Assembly (NCBI GenBank): GCA_025359845.1
Contig: JANYDT010000039.1
Coordinates: 1-40,432, forward strand
Direction: 5' to 3'
Length of the DNA: 40,432 nt
Source of the DNA: Acidimicrobiia bacterium
GTDB taxonomy: Bacteria; Actinomycetota; Acidimicrobiia; Acidimicrobiales; JANYDT01
Of the stretch, positions 1-6,720 are shown piece after piece (the stretch's first letter is position 1; the number at the start of each line of letters is the position of its first letter). The position numbers and the translations under genes are program-made. Under the pieces are notes generated by a model. It saw only the letters and a program-made list of their open reading frames with translations, was not told where the DNA came from and did no database searches.

Positions 1-2
1 GC

Positions 3-80
3 CAGGTACTGCCCCAATTCGTCGCCTACCTGCACGCCGCGGGCGCATCGACGATCACCGCCCAGTCTGCGATCGCGTGA
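3..80 (+). pseudogene. tyrosine recombinase N-terminal fragment, truncated
   Basis: The open frame running in from the left edge reads QVLPQFVAYLHAAGASTITA and then stops at TGA. This resembles the SAM-like N-terminal DNA-binding segment of tyrosine-type integrases, where a 'FVAYL..GAS.IT' stretch precedes the core. In intact homologs the chain continues for some 300 residues; here it ends after about 25 visible codons, so only a remnant is present or the gene is broken. The start lies outside the window. The family call rests on a short motif and is moderate at best. Together with the second broken integrase at 1456-1990 it suggests an old integration site. Confidence 0.4.
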
Positions 81-590
81 CCCGAGCCGCCCAGATCGAC
101 AAGAACCAACCCCGGCACCAACCGCACCTCAGCAGCACCCGAGGACTGCTTCTTCATGTGAGACTTCGACAACGGTGGTCCTCCTCCTTGGAACCGGCGT
201 CAGCAAATCCAACCCGCCTTCCACCAGTTCCAAGGACCGCGGGACAAACCTCAAGCAGCAACCGCAGGTGAAGCATATTTTGGAGCATGATCCGTCGGTG
301 ATACCGATGCTGTTGTCGATCTCTCCAGTTCGTTGGCCGGTCCCAAGCCCGTGTTCCATGGTCGGTGAGTACCATATGGTGATCACGGTGCCGCCGGACG
401 GCGAGGTTAGAAACCGGGAATTCGACCCCTATGTTGAGGTTGGGTAGTCGGTACGAGTACTATGTCGAACTGCCAGGGGGTCGTGTTTTTGGCTAATTCT
501 AAAACCTGAATTCTGCTCAGAGACTTTAATATCGTCAGGTTGTGTGTCGGTCGATTGGACTGGAATTAGCCGCCTTGGTGGTGATCCGAT
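81..590. other. 510-bp stretch with no recognisable gene
   Basis: The ORF track offers only short overlapping frames here (for example 129-386 minus and 175-447 plus). None shows a recognisable domain, a convincing ribosome binding site, or the third-position GC bias of the genes further right. The base composition around 430-560 is more AT-rich than the core of the window. It is most simply read as remnant DNA of a decayed mobile element. Confidence 0.45.
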
Positions 591-923
591 TTATCGTGGC
601 AATGAGTCGTTGAGGTGCTCGGTGAGGATGAGTTCGACCGCGTCGGGATCATCCGGTGTGATCGTGGGAATGACTCGTCGACCGGCGTTGATCTCAATTG
701 CTATTTTCTTACGCGGTCGCGTCGGGTCGAAGTTCCACCAGTGCACGAAGTCGCCGGAGCCCCAGATTCGCCACCTGCCGCTCAGAAGACCCCGACCGGT
801 GAGTTCGCGCCTCTGCAGCGAGCGTATCGCGGTATAGGGGATTTTCTTCGCTCCCCACAAGTAATAGCCCTGGATGATTAGGTCGGAGTCATCGCAGGTG
901 ATCCTGCCATCGTCGTAGAGCAT
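591..923 (-). CDS. small PH-like domain protein (hypothetical)
   Basis: The ORF can be extended to a TTG at 1037, but the ATG at 923 (MLYDDGRITCDDSDLIIQGYY) gives the usual N-terminus of this small actinobacterial family, with GAGG just upstream. The resulting protein has about 110 residues. It is predicted to be all-beta, with an alternating pattern including 'KKIPYTAIRSLQRREL', 'GRWRIWGSGDFVHWWNFD' and a C-terminal helix 'DPDAVELILTEHL'. This pattern is typical of bacterial PH-like proteins of unknown function. There is no signal peptide or membrane segment. It sits alone in a decayed element and may be cargo. A TATAAT hexamer lies upstream at 1110-1115 on the same strand. The fold call is inference from pattern; no biochemical role is known. 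Confidence 0.6.
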   Translation of the reverse strand: MLYDDGRITCDDSDLIIQGYYLWGAKKIPYTAIRSLQRRELTGRGLLSGRWRIWGSGDFVHWWNFDPTRPRKKIAIEINAGRRVIPTITPDDPDAVELILTEHLNDSLPR

Positions 924-1109
924 GTCCTCATTGTACTGACCCGGACCAGTTCGCCCAGCCCGCGTCCAAGAAGCCAGCCCGGACGAGGTGATCACCAGAA
1001 CCTGGTATCCGGAAGGAACGCTGCGCCCCAAACCCAATCCACAGCTCTTGACTATTTCTCGCCATTGAGTCTATACGTTATCAGAACTAGTAGCATCGCT
1101 GTTCACAAT

Positions 1110-1115
1110 ATTATA
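1110..1115 (-). promoter_or_regulatory. candidate -10 box (TATAAT) for the PH-like gene
   Basis: A perfect TATAAT on the minus strand lies about 190 bp upstream of the chosen ATG of the PH-like gene and about 73 bp upstream of the alternative TTG start. No good -35 box is visible 16-18 bp further upstream, so the assignment is tentative. It falls in an AT-richer stretch where chance matches are more likely. Confidence 0.3.
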
Positions 1116-1455
1116 GGCGTCTACTCCACACGCGCATAGAGATACGTACACCGAACGAGGCGTACGCTGATTACCGAGCCTCGATGAGGGCAGCATAATC
1201 TAAATGATAACTCCGGAAAACGTGGGGAGCGGAAATCCGAGGCGGGACCGACCGGCGATCCGTCACCTGAAACAGATCAGCGAACAACTCATCCGGGAAC
1301 AACACATGACACTGACAATGCAACGCCGACCAGCTCGAATCATCACCCACTCTGCCCGCCATGAACCAGCCGTTCCCTTCATCAAATCAGCCTGCCGCAG
1401 CGCGAGCCCAACCGTCATAACGACACCACATCACGAAGAAAGAACCACACACATG
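1116..1455. other. 340-bp stretch with no recognisable gene
   Basis: Only small overlapping frames occur (1171-1362 minus, 1204-2067 plus). The long plus-strand frame is the antisense of the integrase remnant and reads as arginine/proline-rich shadow sequence. I see no RNA gene or clear inverted repeat here. Confidence 0.4.
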
Positions 1456-1990
1456 TCATTCTCCCGGCAACCACCACGAACGCGAGGACCTCCCCGCGAA
1501 AAACACCAGCCACCTAGTTGCCGCCCGCACGATCGTGTTCGCCTTGCGGATCGCCGCCGGCTTCAGACCGTTTTTCCGCAACGTCACGTACCAACGGTCC
1601 AAATCCACGACGCCGAGCCGGTCGAGGCGGATCTCCCACAGGTGGGGACGGATCTGATTCTTGATGTACCCGGCGTACACGCTGCGAGTCGACGGCGCCG
1701 CCGGACCGGCCACCTCCAACCACCGCTCGATCAGGGTGCCGACGGTTTGCGATGTCGCCGCCACCTGGTCGACTTTCGTGGCCGAGTCGAGCTCGGCGAG
1801 CATCGCGTGCACGAGGGAATGCGCCTCACGCTTAGTCGATGCCACCGACGATTTGAACCTGCGCTTCTGTGTCACCGGTCGCGTGGCAGTTCGACTTGGC
1901 AGATCCACGAGATCGAGCCGTCCTTGTTCGTCCGTTGCCGGATTGTGCCCTTCGTGTCATCACCTCAGATGCTGTATCGCCAGTCTGAAG
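1456..1990 (-). pseudogene. decayed tyrosine-type site-specific integrase
   Basis: The minus-strand ORF 1456-1908 contains 'KRRFKSSVASTKREAHSLVHAML', then 'TVGTLIERWLEVAGPAAPSTRSVYAGYIKNQIRPHLWEIRLDRL'. These match the N-terminal arm and SAM-like core-binding domain of phage-type integrases. The upstream part lies in another frame: GTIRQRTNKDGSISWICQVELPRD runs into a stop, and restoring one base near 1875-1880 joins it to PVTQKRR. This indicates a one-base deletion, and a further in-frame stop precedes it. The C-terminal catalytic domain (the R...HxxR...Y residues) is missing: homology ends after 'AIRKANTIVRAA' and 20 unrelated residues follow. It lies just downstream of tRNA-Glu and tRNA-Gln, common integration targets. 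It should be inactive. Confidence 0.75.
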
Positions 1991-2099
1991 GCTGTACTGG
2001 ACCCCTACGCTGTATCGACGCTGTATCGACCCATCGGAAGCTGCTTGAAGGACCCGTCAGCTGCTGAAAAATCAGCCGCTGACCTGGTACTTCAACTTG

Positions 2100-2172
2100 C
2101 AGCCCCAACGGGATTCGAACCCGTGCCTCCACCTTGAGAGGGTGATGTCCTAGGCCACTAGACGATGGGGCC
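2100..2172 (-). tRNA. tRNA-Glu (anticodon CTC)
   Basis: The minus strand reads GGCCCCATCGTCTAG and ends ...TTCGAATCCCGTTGGGGCT. A 7-bp acceptor stem (with one G-T pair), a D arm, an anticodon loop CTCTCAA giving CTC, and an ACGGG/CCCGT T-stem with a TTCGAAT loop can all be drawn. Length is 73 nt with G as discriminator, and no CCA is encoded. It follows tRNA-Gln on the same strand and lies about 900 bp downstream of the glutamyl-tRNA synthetase gene. Confidence 0.95.
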
Positions 2173-2178
2173 ATGTGC

Positions 2179-2200
2179 GGTCCCCCGTCGCCGGGGGACC
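2179..2200 (-). other. perfect hairpin between the two tRNA genes
   Basis: GGTCCCCCG-TCGC-CGGGGGACC is a 9-bp perfect stem with a 4-nt loop in the 36-bp spacer between tRNA-Gln and tRNA-Glu. No T-run follows on either side, so it is more likely a processing or spacer structure in a tRNA precursor than a classical terminator. Confidence 0.6.
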
Positions 2201-2208
2201 TATGTGCG

Positions 2209-2280
2209 CTGGGGAGCAAGGACTCGAACCCTGAATAACAGGACCAGAACCTGCTGTGTTACCTATTACACCACTCCCCA
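2209..2280 (-). tRNA. tRNA-Gln (anticodon CTG)
   Basis: The minus strand reads TGGGGAGTGGTGTAATAGG, with anticodon arm GCAGG-TTCTGGT-CCTGT giving CTG, then GGGTTCGAGTCC and the acceptor complement CTCCCCA. Length is 72 nt with G as discriminator and no encoded CCA. It is the first of a tandem pair with tRNA-Glu, probably one precursor. In most actinobacteria tRNA-Gln is charged by GluRS and then amidated by GatCAB, which makes its position downstream of gltX notable. Confidence 0.95.
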
Positions 2281-2442
2281 TCGATCGCCCGAGGGCGAAG
2301 GAACAGCGTATCAGCACCGGGCCGGACCTTCGTCGGCGATCTCGACGGACAAGGCTCGCCCGCACGCCTCAGGCCATCGCCCCTCCAGGCCCGAGCAGAA
2401 TCGAGCGTATCGCCACGGCATCCCAGCCGACGCGGCCAAAGG

Positions 2443-3072
2443 CTACGTGAGACCCGAGAGTCGTCGGTATCCAATGATGCGCCCCACGGCCACCGCTGCG
2501 GCTTCCCTGGCGATCGACCGCAAGCCGCCGCGCCCTCCCGTTGAAGAGACATGCGGGCTCAGGCCGACCTCTCGGGCCGTCGCGGCCAGGCGGGCGGCGT
2601 GATAGCCACTCGACACGAGCACAACGTCGTGGACCCCGTCGCGGCGAAGGAAGCGGGCCGACGCGGCGAGCGACTCCCACGTGTTCGTGCCTTGCACCTC
2701 GCGCTTGATGCTGGCGTCGGGCACACCGTGGGAGATGAGGTAGCGGGCCGACGCCGAGGCCTCGGTCATACGGTCCCCGGCCCGACGGCCACCGGTCACG
2801 ATGATCATCGGGGCGACATTGGCTCGGTACAGCGCCAGCGCGTGTTCGAGCCGACTGCGCAGCACAGGAGAGGGACGACCGTTGTACTGCGCGGCGCCGA
2901 GCACCACGATCGCATCGACACGCTTCGGAACGTCGTTATTGCCGGCCGCGAACCAAACCTGCAGAAACGTGCCCGCCAGGTAGGCGGCCACCAGCCCAAG
3001 CGCGATCCGCCGTATCCACCGGGTCAGAAACCAGGGACCCGGAATGCGCAAGAGCCGACCAAGCGCAAACAC
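2443..3072 (-). CDS. YdcF/DUF218 family membrane-anchored protein
   Basis: This 209-residue protein starts at GTG, 6 bp after the gltX stop codon, so it is likely co-transcribed with gltX. A basic N-terminus is followed by one hydrophobic segment at about residues 22-43 (IALGLVAAYLAGTFLQVWFAA), which should anchor it in the membrane. The rest is the DUF218/YdcF domain: 'DAIVVLGAAQYNGRPSPVLRSRLEHALALYR', then 'IIVTGG', 'SARYLISHGVPDASI' and 'NTWESLAASARFL', then 'VVLVSSGYHAARL'. The DUF218 family includes SanA and ElyC, linked to cell-envelope integrity, but the enzymatic activity of most members is unknown. No specific function is assigned here. Confidence 0.85.
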   Translation of the reverse strand: MFALGRLLRIPGPWFLTRWIRRIALGLVAAYLAGTFLQVWFAAGNNDVPKRVDAIVVLGAAQYNGRPSPVLRSRLEHALALYRANVAPMIIVTGGRRAGDRMTEASASARYLISHGVPDASIKREVQGTNTWESLAASARFLRRDGVHDVVLVSSGYHAARLAATAREVGLSPHVSSTGGRGGLRSIAREAAAVAVGRIIGYRRLSGLT

Positions 3073-3078
3073 GACGCC

Positions 3079-4581
3079 TTACGCAGTCCCCAAGCGGGCG
3101 CGGGCCAGTCGCAGCCGACGCTCGCACTCGGCGCGTCCGAGCACCTCCATCGCCTCGAAGAGCGGAGGACCGATGGTGCGCCCTGTTATCGCCACCCGTA
3201 CGGCTCCCTGCGCCTTCGCCAGCTTCAAGCCATTGGCCGCGCCGACCGTCTCGACGGCGACTCGAATCTCGGCCGCCGACCAGCCAGTGGTTGCGGATTC
3301 GGTCGCGATGTTCAGGGCAGGGCCGACAACGACTGTCGGGCTGTGGACGGTCCCGGTACCGGCCTGAGGGACGACCTCAGTGCCGGTCGCGCCCGGCAAG
3401 GCCGCCAACGCCGCCAACACCCCATCGAGCATCTCGACCGGCGCCTTGCACGACGCGATGGCGTCCTCCCACGCGTAGGGGTCGTTGTAGAGGAAATCGA
3501 CCTGATTTGGGAGGTCGGTCAAGAGCCGGAGCCGCTCCTGCACAAACGGCGCCATCTTCGGAAACACGTCAACCTGCGCTGACGCACCCGCAGGCAGATA
3601 GGGCGTCGCGACTTCGACGAACTCTTCGATCGACAAGGCCCGCAGATACTCGCCGTTCATGTGCGCCAGCTTGACCATATCGAAGAAGGCCGGCGAGGTC
3701 ACCACCGCTTCGAGGCGAAACAGCTCTGTCATCTCGTCAACGGTGAGAATCTCGCGATCACCACCCGGCGACCATCCGAGCAGCACGAGGTAGTTGCGCA
3801 TGGCGTCGGGGAGGATGCCCATCGCCCGATAATCTTCCAACGCCACCTTGTCACGGCGCTTCGAGAGCTTCTTGCGCTGCGCGTTGACCAGGACGGGCAC
3901 ATGCGCCCACACCGGCAGCGCGACATCGGGGGCGAGCGCCTGCCATAGCAGAATGCCTTTGGGCGTGTTCGACAGATGCTCTTCGCCGCGTACCACGTGG
4001 GTGATGCCCATGTCGACATCGTCGACCACGTTGGCGAGAATGAACATGGCCGAACCGTCGCCGCGGGCGATCACGAAGTCTTCGATCTCGCCGTGGTCGA
4101 ACGACGGCTCGCCCCGGATGATGTCGTGCACGATGGTGATGCCGTCGCGGGGAGTGGCGAAGCGCAACGGCCGTCCCGCGCCCGGTGTCAATCCCCTCAC
4201 ACGGCAATGTCGGTCATAGCCACGATTCTCCGCGCCCGGGCCCAACGCAGCCACATTGCGGCCATCGACATCGGCTCGCGTGCAGTCGCAGTAGTACGCG
4301 TGGCCATCGGCGTGAAGCCGAAGCATCGCGTCGCCGTACAGCGCGGCGCGCTGCGACTGGCGGTACTCCTCGTCCCAATCGAGTCCTAGCCAGCGCATGG
4401 CTACCCGTATGCCGTCGACCCATTCCTCGCGGTTGCGCTCCAGGTCGGTGTCTTCGATACGCAATACGAACTGGCCGCCCTGTTGGCGGGCGATCAGCCA
4501 ATTCCACAATGCCGTGCGTCCACTACCCACATGAAAGAAGCCCGTGGGCGACGGGGCGAAGCGAAGACGGGGCGGGCTCAC
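3079..4581 (-). CDS. gltX: glutamyl-tRNA synthetase
   Basis: This 500-residue class I aminoacyl-tRNA synthetase loads glutamate onto tRNA-Glu in the cytosol. The start MSPPRLRFAPSPTGFFHVGSGRTA places the HIGH-type motif (HVGS) at about residue 17, and the KMSKS-type loop 'KKLSKRRDKV' lies near residue 238. Other family marks are 'LRIEDTDLERN' and 'VRGEEHLSNTPKGILLWQAL'. The length is normal. The C-terminal anticodon-binding domain is helical and ends 'AMEVLGRAECERRLRLARARL'. Many actinobacterial GluRS enzymes are non-discriminating and also charge tRNA-Gln; sequence alone does not settle this. YdcF, tRNA-Gln and tRNA-Glu lie downstream on the same strand, so the enzyme and two likely substrates cluster together. 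Confidence 0.97.
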   Translation of the reverse strand: MSPPRLRFAPSPTGFFHVGSGRTALWNWLIARQQGGQFVLRIEDTDLERNREEWVDGIRVAMRWLGLDWDEEYRQSQRAALYGDAMLRLHADGHAYYCDCTRADVDGRNVAALGPGAENRGYDRHCRVRGLTPGAGRPLRFATPRDGITIVHDIIRGEPSFDHGEIEDFVIARGDGSAMFILANVVDDVDMGITHVVRGEEHLSNTPKGILLWQALAPDVALPVWAHVPVLVNAQRKKLSKRRDKVALEDYRAMGILPDAMRNYLVLLGWSPGGDREILTVDEMTELFRLEAVVTSPAFFDMVKLAHMNGEYLRALSIEEFVEVATPYLPAGASAQVDVFPKMAPFVQERLRLLTDLPNQVDFLYNDPYAWEDAIASCKAPVEMLDGVLAALAALPGATGTEVVPQAGTGTVHSPTVVVGPALNIATESATTGWSAAEIRVAVETVGAANGLKLAKAQGAVRVAITGRTIGPPLFEAMEVLGRAECERRLRLARARLGTA

Positions 4582-4714
4582 GGCCGTCCAGCGTAGGCGG
4601 GCGGGTATGACAACCCGGCCGACACCGGGGCAAGCTCTCCTTGTGCGCTCGGTCGCCCTGGGAGCGACGCCCCGAGCGTGACGGCGGCAGGTGGCGGCCC
4701 GAGGGTGACCGGCG

Positions 4715-5506
4715 TTAGGTGATGCTCAAACCGCCGTCGACCACCAGCATCGTGCCGAACACGTACGACGCGTCGTCGGAGGCGAGAAAGGCGCAGGCCG
4801 ACGCCACTTCTTCGGGACGGCCCTGGCGCTTGACCGGCGGCGCGCCGGCCCGCTTGTCCATCCGTCCGTCGATCTCGCCAAACTCGCGGCGCACCATCGT
4901 GGAGTCGATCAGTCCGAGCATCATGGTGTTGGCCCGGATGCCTCGCCGGGCGTATCGCGCCGTCATGTGGCGCCCGATGGCCGGCAACGCCGCTTTACTC
5001 GTCTCATACGCGATGCCCGTCCCGCCCAACAGGCCGGCCAACGACGAGATGAACACGAACACCCCATGGCCCTGCGCCAACATCGCCGGCAGCGCCGCTT
5101 GCGCAGTGAGCACGTGCGAGCGGAGGTTGACATCGAGCTCGAAGTCGAACCCCTCGACGGTTTCGGCTTGCAACCCCCGCCCGCTGGCAATGCCCACGTT
5201 GCAAACGACCACATCCAGTCCACCCAAAGCCGACTCGGCTTGCGCGACGGCAGCGCGGCACGCGTCTGGATCGGACGCATCAGCACTGATGGCCACGTGT
5301 GGTCCTGCCGCCGCACCCGAGCACGCGTCAGCCGTCTCCTGGGCGGATGCGACCCGCAAGTCGCTGATGGCGAGACGGGCCCCTTCGGACGCGAGGCGCA
5401 GGCAGATGGCCCGTCCGTTGCCCATCGCCAAGGTCTCGCCGGCTCGAGGCGGCCCGTCCGCTCCCCCGCCCACCACCAGGACTCGTTTGCCTTCGAAGCG
5501 ATTCAT
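4715..5506 (-). CDS. short-chain dehydrogenase/reductase with expanded glycine loop
   Basis: The ORF opens at 5524, overlapping the upp stop by ATGA, but the ATG at 5506 (MNRFEGKRVLVVGGG) has AAGGG at a good distance and is preferred. That gives about 263 residues. It is an SDR Rossmann enzyme that should oxidise or reduce a hydroxyl/keto substrate with NAD(P). The nucleotide loop is unusual: instead of TGxxxGIG it reads GGGADGPPRAGETLAMGNGRA, an insertion of roughly nine residues. Later marks are canonical: 'NVGIASG' in place of NAG, 'ISSLAGLLGG' with the catalytic Ser, and YETSK with the catalytic Tyr and Lys. The C-terminus ends 'SYVFGTMLVVDGGLSIT', the usual SDR dimer edge. It is translationally linked to upp but the substrate is unknown. 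Confidence 0.88.
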   Translation of the reverse strand: MNRFEGKRVLVVGGGADGPPRAGETLAMGNGRAICLRLASEGARLAISDLRVASAQETADACSGAAAGPHVAISADASDPDACRAAVAQAESALGGLDVVVCNVGIASGRGLQAETVEGFDFELDVNLRSHVLTAQAALPAMLAQGHGVFVFISSLAGLLGGTGIAYETSKAALPAIGRHMTARYARRGIRANTMMLGLIDSTMVRREFGEIDGRMDKRAGAPPVKRQGRPEEVASACAFLASDDASYVFGTMLVVDGGLSIT

Positions 5507-5520
5507 TGCGTCGCCCTTCA

Positions 5521-6159
5521 TCATGTCGAAGTGGATTGGCCGAAGAGGCGATCGCCGGCGTCACCGAGGCCCGGCACGATGTAGCGCTTCTCGTTTAGGC
5601 CGGGGTCGTGGGCCGCGGTGACGATGCGCAGCAACGGGAAGGCTTGCTGCGCCCGGGCGACGCCTTCGGGAGCGGAGATCACGCTCACCGCAGTGATGCG
5701 CTGGGCCCCTCGAGCGGCCAGCAGTTGGCACGTGAAGGCCAGTGACCCTCCGGTGGCCAGCATCGGATCGAGCACGAACACGTCGCGGCCTTCGAGCCGC
5801 GCCGGGAGCTTCTCGGCGTACTGCTCGGGTTCGAAGGTCTCTTCATTGCGGCGCAGCCCGACCATGCCGACTTCAGCTTCGGGCAACACGCTCAAGAAGC
5901 CGTCGAGAAGGCCGAGCCCGGCCCGTAGCACTGGGACGAGCAGCGGACCTGGAGCGTGAAGGCGCGACCCGAGCGCGTCGAGGCCGGTGGGGGTCTTCAC
6001 CGTTACCGGATCGACATGCAGGTTGCGGGTCGCTTCGTAGGCCAGCAGCGCAGCAATCTCGGCCACGGCGCGGCGAAACACTGGGGAGGGCGTCTTCTCA
6101 TCGCGCAGAAGCGTGATGCGATGAGCAACAAGGGGATGGTCAACAACCAGGAGCGACAT
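5521..6159 (-). CDS. upp: uracil phosphoribosyltransferase
   Basis: This 212-residue cytosolic enzyme salvages uracil by joining it to PRPP to give UMP. Family marks are the N-terminal 'VVDHPLVAHRITLLRDEKTPSPVFRRAVAEIAALLAYEA', 'VPVLRAGLGLLDG' and the PRPP-binding loop 'VFVLDPMLATGGSLAFT' at about residues 126-142. The C-terminal uracil loop is 'YIVPGLGDAGDRLFG'. The length matches the family. Its stop overlaps the longer start of the downstream SDR by four bases. A 49-bp gap with a duplicated 18-bp segment separates it from the gene upstream on the same strand. Confidence 0.96.
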   Translation of the reverse strand: MSLLVVDHPLVAHRITLLRDEKTPSPVFRRAVAEIAALLAYEATRNLHVDPVTVKTPTGLDALGSRLHAPGPLLVPVLRAGLGLLDGFLSVLPEAEVGMVGLRRNEETFEPEQYAEKLPARLEGRDVFVLDPMLATGGSLAFTCQLLAARGAQRITAVSVISAPEGVARAQQAFPLLRIVTAAHDPGLNEKRYIVPGLGDAGDRLFGQSTST

Positions 6160-6188
6160 CAGCTCGGCACCCTACCTGTGCCGCCACC

Positions 6189-6224
6189 CTTATTCGAAGT
6201 AGAGGACTTATTCGAAGTACCGGA
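6189..6224. repeat. tandem 18-bp duplication at a gene end
   Basis: CTTATTCGAAGTAGAGGA is followed immediately by CTTATTCGAAGTACCGGA, two copies with two mismatches. On the minus strand the repeat carries the last codons of the upstream gene, so both copies read '..YFE-stop'. It looks like a small slippage duplication. It lies between the unknown gene and upp and includes two TTCGAA palindromes. Confidence 0.75.
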
Positions 6225-6720
6225 CCTCGTGGTCACTGGCCTGTAACACTGCGAACATGGCCTCGTGCAACTTGGCGTGCATCTCCCGGAAGTAGGTCGC
6301 TTCGGGGTCGTCGTCATCGACGGAAGGGGAACCCGCCGTGGTGTCGACGCCGTCGGACTCGGCCGTTTCGAGCGCCACCAGCGCCGCGTCCCAATCGGTC
6401 TGTTCGGCAGCCACATTCAAGCGCATGTTGGGGGCCTGGACCAGAGCCCGGTCGAGGTCTTGCACGATGGTCACTATCACGTCGGTGGTCGTGCGAACAC
6501 CTGGCGTCGACAATAAATTGAGAGCCTGTAGTTTGCGCATGGCCATCGCTGCTATCAGCACAGGATCAGCCATTTCGGTCACCGCCGAATCAATGGCTTC
6601 GAGGTTGAGGGAGATCCTCTGTGGAACGCCGAACCACCGCCGCAACGTGTCGAACATCTCGGTCGTCACGCTGTGCAAGGCGAGGAGTTCGTTCGGCTTG
6701 GGAAGGATCTCGCTAGCCAT
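6208..6720 (-). CDS. hypothetical protein coupled to KimA-like permease
   Basis: The long ORF in the track runs antisense-free into the permease gene, but the ATG at 6720 overlaps the permease stop by eight bases and gives a 170-residue protein starting MASEILPKPNELLALHSVTTEMF. I do not recognise a named family. It looks mostly alpha-helical and soluble, with an acidic low-complexity stretch 'ESDGVDTTAGSPSVDDDDPEATYF' near residue 140 and a helical end 'REMHAKLHEAMFAVLQASDHEVRYFE'. There is no signal peptide or membrane segment. The overlapping start suggests translational coupling with the permease, so it could be an accessory or regulatory partner. That role is inference only. Confidence 0.6.
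   Translation of the reverse strand: MASEILPKPNELLALHSVTTEMFDTLRRWFGVPQRISLNLEAIDSAVTEMADPVLIAAMAMRKLQALNLLSTPGVRTTTDVIVTIVQDLDRALVQAPNMRLNVAAEQTDWDAALVALETAESDGVDTTAGSPSVDDDDPEATYFREMHAKLHEAMFAVLQASDHEVRYFE

Noticed and set aside
2551-3582. 343-residue plus-strand ORF
   Set aside because: It is the antisense shadow of ydcF and the gltX end, and is Arg/Gly-rich as expected for a GC-rich shadow frame.
4719-5621. 300-residue plus-strand ORF
   Set aside because: It lies opposite the SDR gene, which has the full catalytic set. The shadow has only Ser/Pro/Ala-rich sequence.
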